Shown here: positions 42,889 through 54,102 of the stretch, one piece after another
How positions within the stretch are numbered: position 1 is the first letter of the stretch
Layout: each line of letters starts with the position of its first letter
Source: Gremmenia infestans
Lineage: Eukaryota; Ascomycota; Leotiomycetes; Helotiales; Hamatocanthoscyphaceae
Length of the DNA: 64,000 bases
Direction: 5' to 3'
Assembly (NCBI GenBank): GCA_032629725.1
Contig: JAFEVB010000002.1
Coordinates: 4,030,001 to 4,094,000, forward strand
Notes under the pieces: model-generated
Told to the model about the DNA's origin: nothing
Database searches by the model: none
The model's input: only the letters and a program-made list of their open reading frames with translations
Translations under genes and position numbers: made by a program

Positions 42889-44223
42889 ATGCCTTCCACC
42901 GATCAAACTGCCCCTGCGGCTCAGGCTGAAAGTGCCACTCCTAGTCAACAATCAGAAGCAGCTCCTAAGTTGACTGGCGCCGAGTTGAAGAAGCAAAAAC
43001 AAGCCGAGAAAGCGGCGCGCAGAGCCCAGGCGGTCCAGGGCAAAGTCACACCTTCAGGACCACCTATACCAGTCCAAAAAGGCGAGCCAAAACAGCAGAA
43101 GAGGCGGGGGTCCGTTGCAGTATCAAGAGACCTGCCGGTCAGACAGCCCGAGTCAAATACAGCACCCAAACCCCCACCAGTGGAAGACAAGACGGTCGAG
43201 TTCTTTCGGCACCTGTCAAAGCCTCATAGAAAGACGATTACCGGGACTCCAAAAGACATACACCCTGCCGCTCAAATTCTTGGAATGCAATTCAGCACCT
43301 ACGAAATATGCGGTAGTACAGCGAGACTGCTGGCAACTCTGGAACTTTTCAAAGAGCTCGTCCAATCCTATACCGTCCCTCCTCGAACCACCTTAAAGCT
43401 CCATTTCACCACCCATGTTCTCAATCCCCATATCGGCTACCTGATCTCTTTCCGACCCCTTTCTATATCAATGGGAAACGCGATATCTTGGTTCAAGAGA
43501 GAGATATCAAAAGTCTCGATCGATCTCTCCGATGCCGAAGCAAAGAATATGTTATGCGACGCCATAGATGTGTATATACGAGAACGCGTCACATTCGCGG
43601 ACCAAGCCATTGCAGCAAGTACCACGGAGAAGATCAGGGACGGGGATGTTATTCTCACATATGCGAAAAGCAGTATTGTTCAGCGATCACTGTTACAAGC
43701 GCATGAGGAAGGGAAGAAGTTCCGCGTCATCGCGGTGGACTCAAGACCGTTGCATGAGGGGAAAAATCTTGCAGAAACTTTGGCGAATGCAGGTATTGAG
43801 GTCAAATACTGCTTGATCAACGGATTAAGTCATAACATTCAAGATGCTACGAAGGTATTGCTGGGAGCTCATGCAATGATGAGTAACGGACGACTGTTAT
43901 CGAGGATAGGCACTGCTCTTGTTGCAATGGAAGCGAACGACGCGGAGAAACCGGTGATTGTGCTCTGCGAAACGGTTAAATTTACAGAGCGCGTGGCGCT
44001 GGACTCGATTGTACTTAATGAGATAGCTCCGGCTGACGAGTTGATTATTCCCGGGGGTGCACTGGAGGGATGGAGGGATGTGAAGAAGCTGCAGTTGTGT
44101 AATCCGATGTATGATGTTACGCCGGCGGAGTATATCCAGATGATTGTTACAGAGTCAGGGTGTGTTCCGCCAACGTCGGTGCCAGTGTTGCACAGGTTGG
44201 TGAATGAGCCTGAGATTCAGTAG
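42889..44223 (+). CDS. gcd2: Translation initiation factor eIF2B subunit delta
   Basis: Single exon, 444 aa. eIF2B is the guanine-nucleotide exchange factor for eIF2 and target of the integrated stress response; delta is part of the regulatory core. The N-terminal ~90 residues are disordered and Lys/Ala-rich (GAELKKQKQAEKAARRAQ), typical of the delta subunit. The IF-2B domain follows: RLLATLELFKELVQSY, NPHIGYLISFRPLSISMGNAI, DVILTYAKSSIVQRSLLQAHEEGK and FRVIAVDSRP. It ends with ILCETVKFTERV-like and LCNPMYDVTPAEYIQMIVTESG sequences, diagnostic for the delta subunit. Yeast Gcd2 is longer at its N-terminus. Confidence 0.94.
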   Translation: MPSTDQTAPAAQAESATPSQQSEAAPKLTGAELKKQKQAEKAARRAQAVQGKVTPSGPPIPVQKGEPKQQKRRGSVAVSRDLPVRQPESNTAPKPPPVEDKTVEFFRHLSKPHRKTITGTPKDIHPAAQILGMQFSTYEICGSTARLLATLELFKELVQSYTVPPRTTLKLHFTTHVLNPHIGYLISFRPLSISMGNAISWFKREISKVSIDLSDAEAKNMLCDAIDVYIRERVTFADQAIAASTTEKIRDGDVILTYAKSSIVQRSLLQAHEEGKKFRVIAVDSRPLHEGKNLAETLANAGIEVKYCLINGLSHNIQDATKVLLGAHAMMSNGRLLSRIGTALVAMEANDAEKPVIVLCETVKFTERVALDSIVLNEIAPADELIIPGGALEGWRDVKKLQLCNPMYDVTPAEYIQMIVTESGCVPPTSVPVLHRLVNEPEIQ

Positions 44224-44799
44224 AGGGTTGTATTAGGATATAAAAGGTAGCACTGGAGTTTGGCTCTCTGATTAGTTAGCTGTGTAGGAAAAGGATAAAC
44301 TAGAAATTCTCGGTAGAAGAGGAATATGATTAAGTACTTCATCTAACCTCCAATAAAGAATGGTAAAAAGGAAAGAGAAAATAATAGAGATTAGCAAATC
44401 ATCAACCCACGCATCAGTCTATAATTTCTTATTGATTGGGTGCTGACCCTTCTCAAGAGAACTTGAATGTTGAACTCAAACCAGGGTTACAATTTTTATC
44501 CGCCCGAAGTTGGAATATCTAGTTTGGGTATGACAAGTTGTTCTCGAGGGTATTCATTAGCTGGTGAGTAGGGCAGATAATTACTCACCCCACATCGCAT
44601 GAGATATTATACGGTCCATAGTAATAGTCTCCCCTCTCTCAATATCACAAACACATCAATCTAGCAGCAAACACATAACACAATTCTTCAATTCTTTCTT
44701 TCTTTCTTTCTTTCTTTCCCTTCCCTTCCAAACCCATCTTTATACACAAACAAGCCATTGGCAATCTTCTCATTCTATCTCCTCTCCCCATCCCCATCT
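44224..44799. other. Intergenic with CTTT microsatellite
   Basis: 576 bp between two gene 3' ends. No gene. It contains a TTTC/CTTT tandem tract at about 44692-44718 and a neighbouring CCCTTCC run. Confidence 0.5.
44692..44718 (+). repeat. (TTTC)n microsatellite, about six units
   Basis: Uninterrupted TTTC tandem repeats seen directly, followed by CCCTTCCCTTCC. Confidence 0.85.
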
Positions 44800-45159
44800 C
44801 TACGCCTCAGCCTCTTCCAAAGCCCTCTCCGCCCTCCTCGCCCTCTTCGCAAGCAAGCTCTGCCGTCTCTCAGCCAAGATGGCCTGCTGCCTCCCCTCCA
44901 CCCCCGTAAGCCAGTATCCGAAGCTCGCGCCGATGCCGCCGTAGAGGGGGTATGCCCACAGGGAGCCCCGGTTGAAGAAGGGTCGCATTTCGATGCCGAG
45001 GCGCCAGAAGTTGACCGCTATGCCTGGTGGTGCGGATATATATTAGCGGGTGCGAGGGAGCAGCAATTGGGGTGTAAGAGGAGGAGGGAGGAACGGAGCG
45101 GATGTGGAGGTAATGGGGGAAATACCGAAGCCGGTCCAGAAAAGAACTTTGTGAACCAT
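44800..45159 (-). CDS. Small mitochondrial membrane protein, probable complex I accessory subunit
   Basis: Two exons on the minus strand, 45159-45126 and 45023-44800, giving 85 aa. The protein starts MVHKVLFWTGFGIAVNFWRLGIEMRPFF, followed by a second hydrophobic stretch (SLWAYPLYGGIGASFGYWL) and a charged Arg/Glu-rich tail (ERRQSLLAKRARRAERALEE). Size, the MVHK-type start, one or two short membrane segments and the basic tail are like fungal proteins annotated as small (10-14 kDa) NADH:ubiquinone oxidoreductase subunits. The exact subunit identity is from memory of the pattern and is not certain. The splice site (GGTATT..CCAG) restores the frame at Gly12. It shares a 250-bp divergent promoter with the Shg1 gene. 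Confidence 0.7.
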
Positions 45160-45409
45160 TATAAAGAATTTGCACTAGTATGTGTAGATGGGAGTTTCCG
45201 CGCTCGCAATTGGGGGTATGGACTGTGCGGGTGTTTTGTTCGTCCGCAATGCGTATCTCTTCAATATCTATCTCGACGTTGAAGTTCAAGGTGGAGCTCT
45301 TGCTTCAAGCTTGAAGCCGCGCTAATGACTAAGCGCCTTTCACTTCCTCTTTTAGTATCCCGCGCCGCCAAGAATTCCACTCCACGCCACTCCGACCAAT
45401 CGCCCAGCC
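45160..45409. promoter_or_regulatory. Shared divergent promoter, complex I subunit / SHG1
   Basis: 250 bp between the two start codons. No specific motif recognised. Confidence 0.45.
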
Positions 45410-47737
45410 ATGGCGTCCGCTCCACCAGGCTTCATCTCGCCCACGAGCAAGAGCGGGGCCCGCGAGCGCTACACCTTTGGAAGACGTCTAAAGAATGAAG
45501 ACGGAACACCTTTCGACCCCTTCACAGCAAACCTGCCATCTCCTCCTTGGAGTCGAAGCCCCCTCGCGAACAAGATGGCGCCGCACGCGCACGATCGCGA
45601 TCCGGTGACGGGGCGCAAAAAACTGAAGACGAGCGATCTGCCGCTGACGAGCGCGCAGAGGGGGGCGGTGGAGGGTTTGGCGCATACGTTTAAAAAGAAG
45701 GGGGGCTACGATTCACTGCGTAAAAGTGTTTGGGAGGATTTGGAGAAGAGTGTAAGTTTATTTCAGGTTTCGTGGAGCTTGAGAAAGGGTGAATTGTGGC
45801 TAATTTGTGGCTGCGCTGGTGTGTAGAATTTCGAAGCTTCATTCAAGGATAATTTACTACAAGTTGCGGAGGCGGAGCTCGATAGAAATCCAGAACAGTT
45901 GCTGAAGCTCGATCGCGGAAAGGCTACGCTGCTTATCGAAGGGGCTGTTGAGCGTGCGGGGACATATCAAGATGCCGAGGCGCAAATTGATGCATTGTTG
46001 GACAAGCATTTGGCGGAAATTGAGAAGGGAATTAGAGGGTTGAGAGCTGAGGATATCGGTGCAGAAGCTGCTGCGGAGGAACAGGCTAGGGGTGGCAAGA
46101 CGGATGATCAGTATGCTGCAGAGGCTACGGAGAGGCGCGAGATGAGGGAGGCTAAGAGACAGGCTCTCAGGACCAAGGAGCGCGAGGCTGCTGATGAAAA
46201 GAGGAGAGCTGAAAGGGCCAAACGGAAAGAGGAAGAGAAGAAAATTGAAGCGGAAGTGGAAAGACGGCGTGCTGAGCGGGAAGCCAGACGTAAAGCCGAA
46301 CGTGAGCGTGAGGAAGAAAAGGAGAGAGAGAGGGAACGCGATCGTGATCGTGATAGAGACAGGGACAGGGACAGGGAGAGAGCCAGAGAACGTGAGCGAG
46401 AGAGGGACCGCGATGATCGACGGGGTGATAGGGATAGAAATGATCGCTACAGGAGACATGATGATGAGCCTAGCCGCCGGAGTTCAGTCAGTCAAGCTAA
46501 GGACATCAAGGACATCAAGGACATAAAGGATATCAAGGAAACGCCAAAGACCGAGCTCACAAAGGAAGAGATCGAGAGATTGGAGCAGGAAGCCTTGAAG
46601 AATCTCTTGACGGAAAGCAGAAGGGTTGATCAACGACCAAGATATCAACTGGAACCAGAGGTCGATGCATCTCTAGCACCACCCCCTCGCAAGGCTATGC
46701 CCGCCTCTGCAATAAAGCCTATCTCTAATAAATCCACGGATGCCAAAAAGATACCTACTGGACCAAAAGCACAAGTTGATGCGGAGGGCTTTAAGACACC
46801 ATTACCAAGAACCGATGCGGACCGCGATAGAGATAGACGACGTTACAGAAGCCGAAGCCGTGATCGAGCATCATCTCGCCATCGTAGCAGAGACAGTCGG
46901 GATCATCGGCGGGACAGCAGAGACCGTGATGATCGTCGAAGACGCGACGATAGCAGAGATCATCGTCGGCGAGACAGTCGTTCTCGCTCCCGTGATAGGA
47001 GACGAAGCTACCGGTCACGCAGCCGAAGTCGCGATCGTCGGGATAGAGATAGGGGTGTTCGCACCTACAGTCCTCGTATCATCAGCAGAGAAGAAGCCGA
47101 AGCCATCAAATTGCAAGGCATTAAGGATCGTGAGCAGGAAGCTCATGAGTGGGCTACAGCGAGAAAGGAAGCTCAGGATAAGGGGCTCCCGCTTCCAATG
47201 TTTAATGAGTGGAAGAATGAACGGGATAGGAAGAAGGAAAAGGATAGTGGCTCGGCTGCTGTTGTTTCTACGCCCAGGAGTAGGAGAGATGATGATCGAG
47301 ATGCGCCGCCTTCTCGGCCGCGTGACCGTGAGAGATCTTCGCGAGTTGGCAAAAGCAGGTCGCGATCCCCTACCGATAGGAGATCGAGTCGCACTGAGAG
47401 ATCTACCAGTCCCCCTGGCATCGATCGCTATGTACCTGGTGCAAGTCGACGAGAAAGCACGACTGATAGACGTCGTGATCGGTCGAGGAGCAAGGACAGG
47501 GATAGCAGACGTTCGAGGGATGATGACACGAAGGTTAGGAAAAGATCTCGTTCGAGGGACAGAAGCCGTCGGAGGGATAAGAGTCGAGATAGGGATCGTG
47601 ACCGAGACCGAGACAGGGATAGACGTGACAGAAGAAGCCGAAGTCGGGATCACGATCGAGACAGACACCGGGATGACCGTGATCATGATAGGAAGCGAAG
47701 CAGAAGCCGTGATAGCAGGAGGGAGTCAAGACGTTGA
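45410..47737 (+). CDS. Shg1/BOD1-domain protein with long RS/RD-rich tail (COMPASS subunit Shg1-like)
   Basis: Two exons, 45410-45751 and 45827-47737, giving 750 aa. The SHG1/BOD1 domain (about residues 88-165: FKKKGGYDSLRKSVWEDLEKS then NFEASFKDNLLQVAEAEL and LLIEGAVERAG) identifies it as a homologue of Shg1, a subunit of the Set1/COMPASS histone H3K4 methyltransferase complex. The following ~580 residues are low complexity: a long Glu/Arg/Lys helix and runs of RD/RE dipeptides. They also contain a perfect DIK tandem array (KDIKDIKDIKDIK), Arg-Ser-rich blocks like splicing factors, and one conserved-looking island (SREEAEAIKLQGIKDREQEAHEW). Yeast Shg1 is only 142 aa, so the tail is a filamentous-fungal addition. 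The domain call is firm; function of the tail is unknown. Confidence 0.88.
46500..46541 (+). repeat. Tandem 9-bp repeat encoding DIK
   Basis: About four copies of GGACATCAA-type units, the last two with single-base changes (ACATAAAGG, ATATCAAGG), giving KDIKDIKDIKDIKE in the Shg1-like protein. Confidence 0.85.
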
Positions 47738-48326
47738 CGTGGGTAATCATGTACGATAATTGTATGACTAGCGGAGCATTGGCTCTATGCTCAGGAGATC
47801 ATAACGTTAGAGCTGGCATTCTTGACAATGTCGATAAACGACATGCGAGAAATATTACAACATATTAATTACCTGTAGCTTTTGTTAACCTGTTGTTCCC
47901 GTTCAAAAGTGCTATCTATATAGATACTGGTGGTACAGTACTCAGTAATTTCTTTGACATCGCGCTAACGTATCACGAACACGATGAGGTTCCTTCCCCA
48001 TGCGGGCACTACACCTGAAACTATCTAGCGTTTCTCCCCTTCCGAAAATCAGCGTGTGGCAGCGCTAACCTCGAGCCTCTCATCTACGGAACATCAAGTG
48101 TCCTTATTTATTAGCAGGCTGCTCTTCGTTTGTATATTTTATACCATTTACATACCTATCTTCGCTTTCTTTGTAGCTTTCTTGCCAGCGCCGCTTTTCC
48201 TTTCCCCCGCAAGCCACATGCAACTCAATATTGCTAGCCAAACTCGGTGCCTCTACCGAGGTCCCCTCCTATTTTCTCAATAATAAGGGGATCTCTTTGA
48301 GTTACTTCTGCTAAATAATAGGCACA
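47738..48326. other. Intergenic, no gene seen
   Basis: 589 bp; leads into the TPT transporter gene. Nothing recognised. Confidence 0.4.
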
Positions 48327-49878
48327 ATGTTGCCAATTACCGAAAAAGAGAAGCCAGTAAAGGCTGGTCCTCATCCAGCATTCTACTTTGGGTAAGTAAG
48401 GTAGATTTTGCTTGTGCCTTAGTCGTTCTATCGGAGGATCATGGAACACTTCACTCACAAATACACGTGCCTAGAGCCTGGATGTTCTTCAGTATCATCA
48501 CGATTTTATTCAACAAATATCTGTTATCTGATCAAGGATTCCGTGTGTAACTCCCTTCCCACTTATTTACGTTTATCTTCCATACTAAACCAATACGCAG
48601 ACTATCGTACGCCCCCCTATCCCATATTCCTCCGTCTAGAGACAGCATCACCTGACCAGCAACATCACAGCTGCAATCCTAACATGCTGGCACCTCTTCT
48701 TCGCTACGATAATGACCCAGATCCTCGCCCGTACCACCAGCTTGCTAGATAACCGCAAAAAGGTAAAAATGTCCGCGCAACTCTACTTGCGCGCCATCGT
48801 CCCAATAGGCGTCCTGTACAGCGCTAGTCTAGTGTGCAGCAACCAAACATACCTGTACCTCAGCGTAGCATTTATCCAAATGCTCAAAGTAAGTACCTAC
48901 TTCTACCTCTCCCTCCCTTTCACTCAAGATCCCCCTCTCCACCCAACTTCTCCAAAACCCGCTAACCCAATAATCAACCGCAGGCCAGCGCCCCCATCGC
49001 TGTGCTCCTCACATCCTGGGCTTTCCGCGTCGAAAGCCCGCAACTGAAAACATTCATCAACGTCCTAGCCATCGGCTTCGGCGTCGCGCTGGCAAGCTTC
49101 GGCGAGATCAGGTTTAGCTGGATCGGCTTCCTGTACCAGGCCGGCGGGGTGTTTTCGGAATCCATCAAAGTCATCATGATCCAGATCCTGCTGAGCGGCC
49201 AGGGCCAGAAGATGGATCCGCTTGTGTCGCTGTATTATTACGCGCCGGTGTGTACGGTGATGAATTTCCTCGTGGCGGCGGCGACGGAGGCGGGGGAGTT
49301 TGGGCTGGCGGATGTGTGGAGGGTTGGGGCTGGGGTGTTGTTGTGTAATGCGGCGGTGGCGTTTTTGCTGAATGTTGCGAGTGTGTTTTTGGTAAGAATG
49401 GAATGCTTTCTACTCGTCGCTTTGGAAAAGAACGTTTAAGTGAAAGAGTTTTACTTTCGTTATCTGTTTTGCGTTGATTATTCTTCCCTCATAACTAGAT
49501 AACTAACACATTCTCCAGATTGGAAAGACCTCAGGCCTCGTAATGATCCTCGGCGGCGTCTTCAAAAACATCCTACTTGTAGTCGCCTCTGTCATCTTCT
49601 GGGGTACCATCATCACGCCTCTGCAACTCTTCGGCTACGCCATTGCGACCATTGGACTTATATATTTCGGCGTTGGGTATGATGGCATCGTTACTTATTG
49701 CGCGGCCGCCAAGAGGATTTGGGGCGATGGGGATGAGATCCTGCCGAGTCCGAGGTTTGTCAGGAAGGTGATGATGATTATCATGTATACCGCGGTTCTG
49801 GCGCTGTGTGTGACGGGTGTCGTGGTCAAGCGCGGGAATGTGCCGGCGTTTTTGACGGAACGATTGCCTCCTTATTGA
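48327..49878 (+). CDS. Triose-phosphate-translocator family (TPT/DMT) nucleotide-sugar-like transporter
   Basis: Five exons: 48327-48391, 48475-48542, 48671-48888, 48984-49391, 49519-49878, giving 372 aa. TPT-family proteins exchange phosphorylated sugars or nucleotide sugars, in fungi usually in ER or Golgi membranes. Splicing yields the family order: HPAFYFGAWMFFSIITILFNKYLL (helix 1), QGFPAILTCWHLFFATIM, LYLRAIVPIGVLYSASLVCSN, and FIQMLKASAPIAVLLTSW (the motif FIQMLKA, joined across an intron). Later come ESIKVIMIQILL and NVASVFLIGKTSGLVMILGGVFKNILL. Ten helices are expected. Each junction restores a codon. Substrate specificity cannot be told. Confidence 0.92.
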
Positions 49879-52611
49879 GAAAGAGGCAAAAGCTAGATAT
49901 TGATTTACTGGTGGTTTCTTAAATACACAAATAGATGGATTGCGTTTAGCATACGGCAACGCATAGCTGGAGTTGGGAGTCTGATCTAAGTATGAAATAC
50001 GACGTCGAATACTTGGTATAAGAAGACAGCTAGGCTAAAAGTTCCTTTTTTGTTCAATACAAATACGGCCGAATTTCCAATCTTCCACATAGGGTTGGAC
50101 ATTCTCCCCTATCGCCTATTCCTAGGTATCTTAATATGAGACGGCGTTCGCAGACTGGGTGGCTCAGACTGACTAGACTATCCCTCGGTGATTCATAATC
50201 TCTCCCTCAAGCTAACTCTTCTGTCTTCCTTCAAAGTTCAAATTTGACACCAGTGTACTTTTGGTCAAATATAGGTTTCCTCGCGTAAATCACGGACTAA
50301 GCAGGATCGTTTAAAGAATGACGATAGGTAAGTAATGTTGGCTGATTCTTGTTTACATCGACGCGGTGGACCCGTTCTACGCTGCCATGCTTCATCTCGG
50401 ACATCTGATCTGAATGGACTTGACAGAACCCCTTGGCATTGCTAGCCTAGTCAAACAGGACAGACAGACTGCTGCTGACATCCACTTCCGAAGATCCTAA
50501 GCTTAATTCATCGAGGTCTTAATTTAACCAATTCATTTCCAATAACACGATGTGGGTCGATGAATAGTTGGATCGCAAACAATACGTAAGTGTAGATGTT
50601 CTTATCTGGATTGTTCGGCTTGAGGAGATGCAGCGCATGGAGCAACTGGTCATTGAAAGAATGGCTTTTGCTTTTAAAGGCGACCAGGCTAAATAATGAG
50701 AGAAATTTCGACAAGCACTTGTCATCCTGTGTGAGATGCAGCCTATCGGATTGATATCTCGATAGAAGGTTAGCTGGTATTCATGGTGAAGGTTCTTAAG
50801 ATTTTGTATGTCAGGTCGCAGCAGAATGTCTTGGATGAGACTGTGAAATCGGCACTGTTGTGAGTTGCAAAGTCTTGGGAATGCTCCATATGAGGTCTTG
50901 GGTAGCAGTAACCAGTTTACAAATACTCGATGATTGGCTTGTGATCAATAAATTTAGGAAACTCTGCAACAAGTTCTTTATTGAGACTTTTAAAGATGGA
51001 TATAGCCGTATCCGTAACCAAAGCGGCAGTGGTGCATGCAATCAGTCAAACGGGGAGCAGACTGAGGGCGGTTAAACGAGGTGCCCCCTATATTCTAACC
51101 CAACGCGCCACATGCGTTAGCAAGTCTAGAGAAAACTAAAACTTAACGGTAAAGGCGAGTGCTGTGATAAAGTATCAGGCAGTCTAAAAAAGAAGAAGAA
51201 GAAAAAGCGAGGACAGATGGAACCTACTTACAGTCCACCAGGTCTGCCGAATATAGTGGCTATCAGTCAAATCCCTGAGGCAGAAGATTGTAAACGAGAT
51301 ATCTTTGTCTTTATCTTTAGGCTCGAGGTTGAATTGTCACGGTTCGGTAGAGCAACAACATAATGGATATTTATTAACTAAGACAACTATAAAGTGAAAG
51401 CTTAGAAGTATAGAAATGGGAAATTGGGTATAACCTCAAGAGCACGATCCACTTCTTCAAGCGAGTCAGATCCATAAAGTGACACGAATGTGTCGCCTGT
51501 CTTGTTTGCCTTTGGCGGCAAACCACTCGAGATCCATTTAGCGGGCTTACCAACTTCCAAGTACTCAAAGTGATTCTTAAGGTCGACAATATCGTTGTTA
51601 ACCTCGGCGTTGCTGGCCTTTTGTTTCATTGCCTTAGTCTGGTCAGGAACTTGGCTTAGTGGTTTCTATGTTTGGAGGGGTTCTCGGAGGACTTCAACGA
51701 AATATTAATGCTTTTGGTTATACGTCTGTGTTGATATATCCCCCGAACCTCACTGCCTGCAGAACTCTTAGTATGATACCTTATTAACCACAGACAGCTA
51801 GCGGGGCACTTACGACCTATCTCAAGGGAATAGTGAAAGACCTACTCAAAACAGATGTTGTATTCACTACGGGTTGCAATGACCTCTTTAAGTGTTCGGA
51901 TTACCTTCTCCGGAACCATCATTCTTGCTGTGTCTGCAATGAATTTGGCAATGAGAGGAATACTCACCAGTGGGATAATGTGCTTTGGGCCATTTTCCTT
52001 TCGCGCGGCTCCGACTTTATATTGCTTATTTCTATTAAAGAGGACTGGATCAAGCGCTACCTTGACGGAGAAGTCGCACAGTTTGGCTTAGACCAGTTAG
52101 AACGAAGCAACGTTACTAGGTTTGAACCAGGGGATTTTCACCGAACGAAGCTGCTGGTTTAAAGACGATCTTTAAGTTGAGCTCGCCTGTTTGACAGCTA
52201 GATATTCCTCTGAAAATGCAAGAACTCATAGTATGGCTTGCCGTTAAAAGGAAAGAACAGATAATTTTGCTGAGAAACAATGTTTTTTTTCCTCGCTCCG
52301 CTGGGACTGGCATTCAGCATCACTCCACCTGTACTTGTATTATTGAATTCTGGCTGAATGCCTAAGACTTGCATTATGAAGATTGTGAAGCAGATTAGGA
52401 TTTCAAAATGCAGATATCTTTATTTGACGTATAAGAAAAAGCCGACTGGGATAATCTTGAAAGTATCTCCTTTTGGAGACAAAAGAGCAAGGTATCCAAC
52501 ACTAGCAGGCATACATGGAACATGTACATTGAGAGTCTTCTATCAGTCCAACACTGGCGCTGCATTACATAGTACAATTATGATACACCCCCCTCCCAAA
52601 CTTCATACACA
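49879..52611. other. Gene-poor region with decayed coding remnants
   Basis: 2733 bp without an intact gene. Minus-strand fragments in different frames look like parts of one decayed protein gene (listed separately). No transposon ends seen. Confidence 0.45.
50508..52160 (-). pseudogene. Degenerate remnant, possibly of a DUF6604-type fungal gene
   Basis: Three minus-strand pieces. The one at about 51870-52010 reads LIAKFIADTARMMVPEKVIRTLKEVIATRSEYN. A second at 51402-51629 reads NNDIVDLKNHFEYLEVGKPAKW and ends FPFLYF. A third at 50508-50714 has LLHALHLLKPNNP and YVLFAIQLFIDPHRVIGNEL. The first and last resemble, in pattern, the helix before the variable linker and the AIQ.F.DIH segment of fungal DUF6604 proteins. 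They are in different frames separated by stops. I cannot verify the family; the text shows only that protein-like pieces are broken. Could also be unrelated fragments. Confidence 0.35.
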
Positions 52612-53940
52612 TCATCTCCACAACTGCCTATACTTCGCGCTCGAATGTCTTGCCTCCCAACCCCTAGCCTTCTGCTTTGGCTTGAGAGCTATGACCTTCT
52701 TTCTCTTGAACTCGATATCCGCACCTTCAACGCCGGCCCGCTCCATAACACCAGCAGTTCCTTCATCCCATTCGCTGCGGAAGATGCTCATCCCAATAGG
52801 ATCGAGCTTGTACTTATCCCGGAAACTTCGCAAGGCGAAACCTTCTTGTTGGACCTTCTCTTTAAGTTCTGCTACGTTCAGCGTCTCGCCTGCCTTTTGC
52901 TGTAGCACAAAGACCGAGTAGCGGTGATATGGCGATCCCTTCTGTGCAAAAGGTGGCAACCAAGGTACTACCACTGACTCGGTTGAGATCTTGGATAGGG
53001 GTATCGAGTTGATGACGGGAGAAAGCGGGATGTTTGTGGCAAGGTAATGGCAGCGCGATGAAAAGTTCTCACTTTCCGCAAGTGGGACATCCGAGTCTAT
53101 CACTACGATGCTGACGAGTCTCTCTCCTTTATCGAAGACTTGTACCTTCAACCGCGCGGGGACTTCGCTGACTCGAGAATCGATGAATTCTCCATGCTGC
53201 ACACTGCGTGTTCTGAAAGCTAGACGCACATCGGCTGTGGGCTCGAAATGGGGGAGGACATCGGGGACGACGCTGAATTGATTTATGCGCTGGACGATGA
53301 GCAGTCGTTGGTACTTTCGCCATTGTTTGTCTGCTAGGTAGCGGTAGATGGGTTTGTTCATATCACCTGCAAGAATCAGCATTTGGATTTAGTTCTTCAC
53401 CAGATCTCACGTACCATCTCCGTCCTCAAATCGTTTTTTGATCAGGGGATCATTGATATCCGCATCTATCTTCAACTTCTCCAGATACCTCCTCATACTA
53501 TCCAGCCTTTTCTCTTTCTGCACCTCTCCTCCCTTAATCTTCGATGCATCCTGGGCCATCAGATTCGATATCCGTAGCCTTTCAGTCTTGATCTGCTCCA
53601 GCTTCTCTGTCCTGTCTTCTCTCAGAACCTGGAGTGCTTCTTGGAAACATTGGTACGGTAACTGCTCAAAGGGGATGTTGTCGGAGAATTGTAAAGCAGC
53701 ACGACGACGTCTCGAACCAATTGGCATGACACCACTCCTCATCAATGCCCTCTCTCCCTTTCTAGATGTGACTGTCTCCGGATCCCAGACCTTTGGTGCT
53801 TTCGTGGACTCGACGGCAACCTCCTCATTTTGGCGCGAGGAGCTCGTAAACGTTCGAACTGCTCTGGTAGTTTGGGGCAGTGACTTTGTATTCTGCAGAC
53901 ATCTGGCCAATGGCCTGGCGGCCTTCTGACATGCAGACAT
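52612..53940 (-). CDS. mrpl35: Mitochondrial large-subunit ribosomal protein mL38 (Mrpl35-like, PEBP fold)
   Basis: Two exons on the minus strand, 53940-53415 and 53366-52612, giving 426 aa. mL38 is a mitochondrial ribosome protein with a phosphatidylethanolamine-binding-protein fold. The N-terminus (MSACQKAARPLARCLQNT..RAVRTFTSSSRQ) is a matrix presequence. Then come GSRRRRAALQFSDNIPFEQLPYQ, a long helix, YRYLADKQWRKYQRLLIVQRI, and the PEBP-like core: VVIDSDVP, CHYLATNIPL and WLPPFAQKGSPYHRYSVFVLQQ. It ends with a basic tail (KPKQKARGWEARHSSAKYRQ). It faces the uL4m gene head to head at 162 bp. Confidence 0.9.
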
Positions 53941-54102
53941 TGTTGGATGGTGAAGTTGTGATTGATTTTCTTGAAATCTTTTAGAAGCTGTCCAATGTCG
54001 GAAAAAGGTTTCGCCGACAACTTCACTTCCCGCTCCGCTTCCCGCTACATTTTCTTGACGACGACAACCTCCGACCCAAGAAGAACCGCAAACAGAGCAA
54101 TC
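53941..54102. promoter_or_regulatory. Shared divergent promoter of mL38 and uL4m genes
   Basis: 162 bp between the start codons of two mitochondrial large-subunit ribosomal proteins. The segment includes CCGCTTCCCGCTAC-type and CTTGACGACGACAACC-type sequences near the uL4m start. A common promoter implies coordinated expression (inference). Confidence 0.6.

Noticed and set aside
46740..47759. Long alternative frames over the RS/RD repeats of the Shg1-like gene
   Set aside because: Low-complexity repeats open several frames on both strands; only the frame continuing the SHG1 domain is supported.
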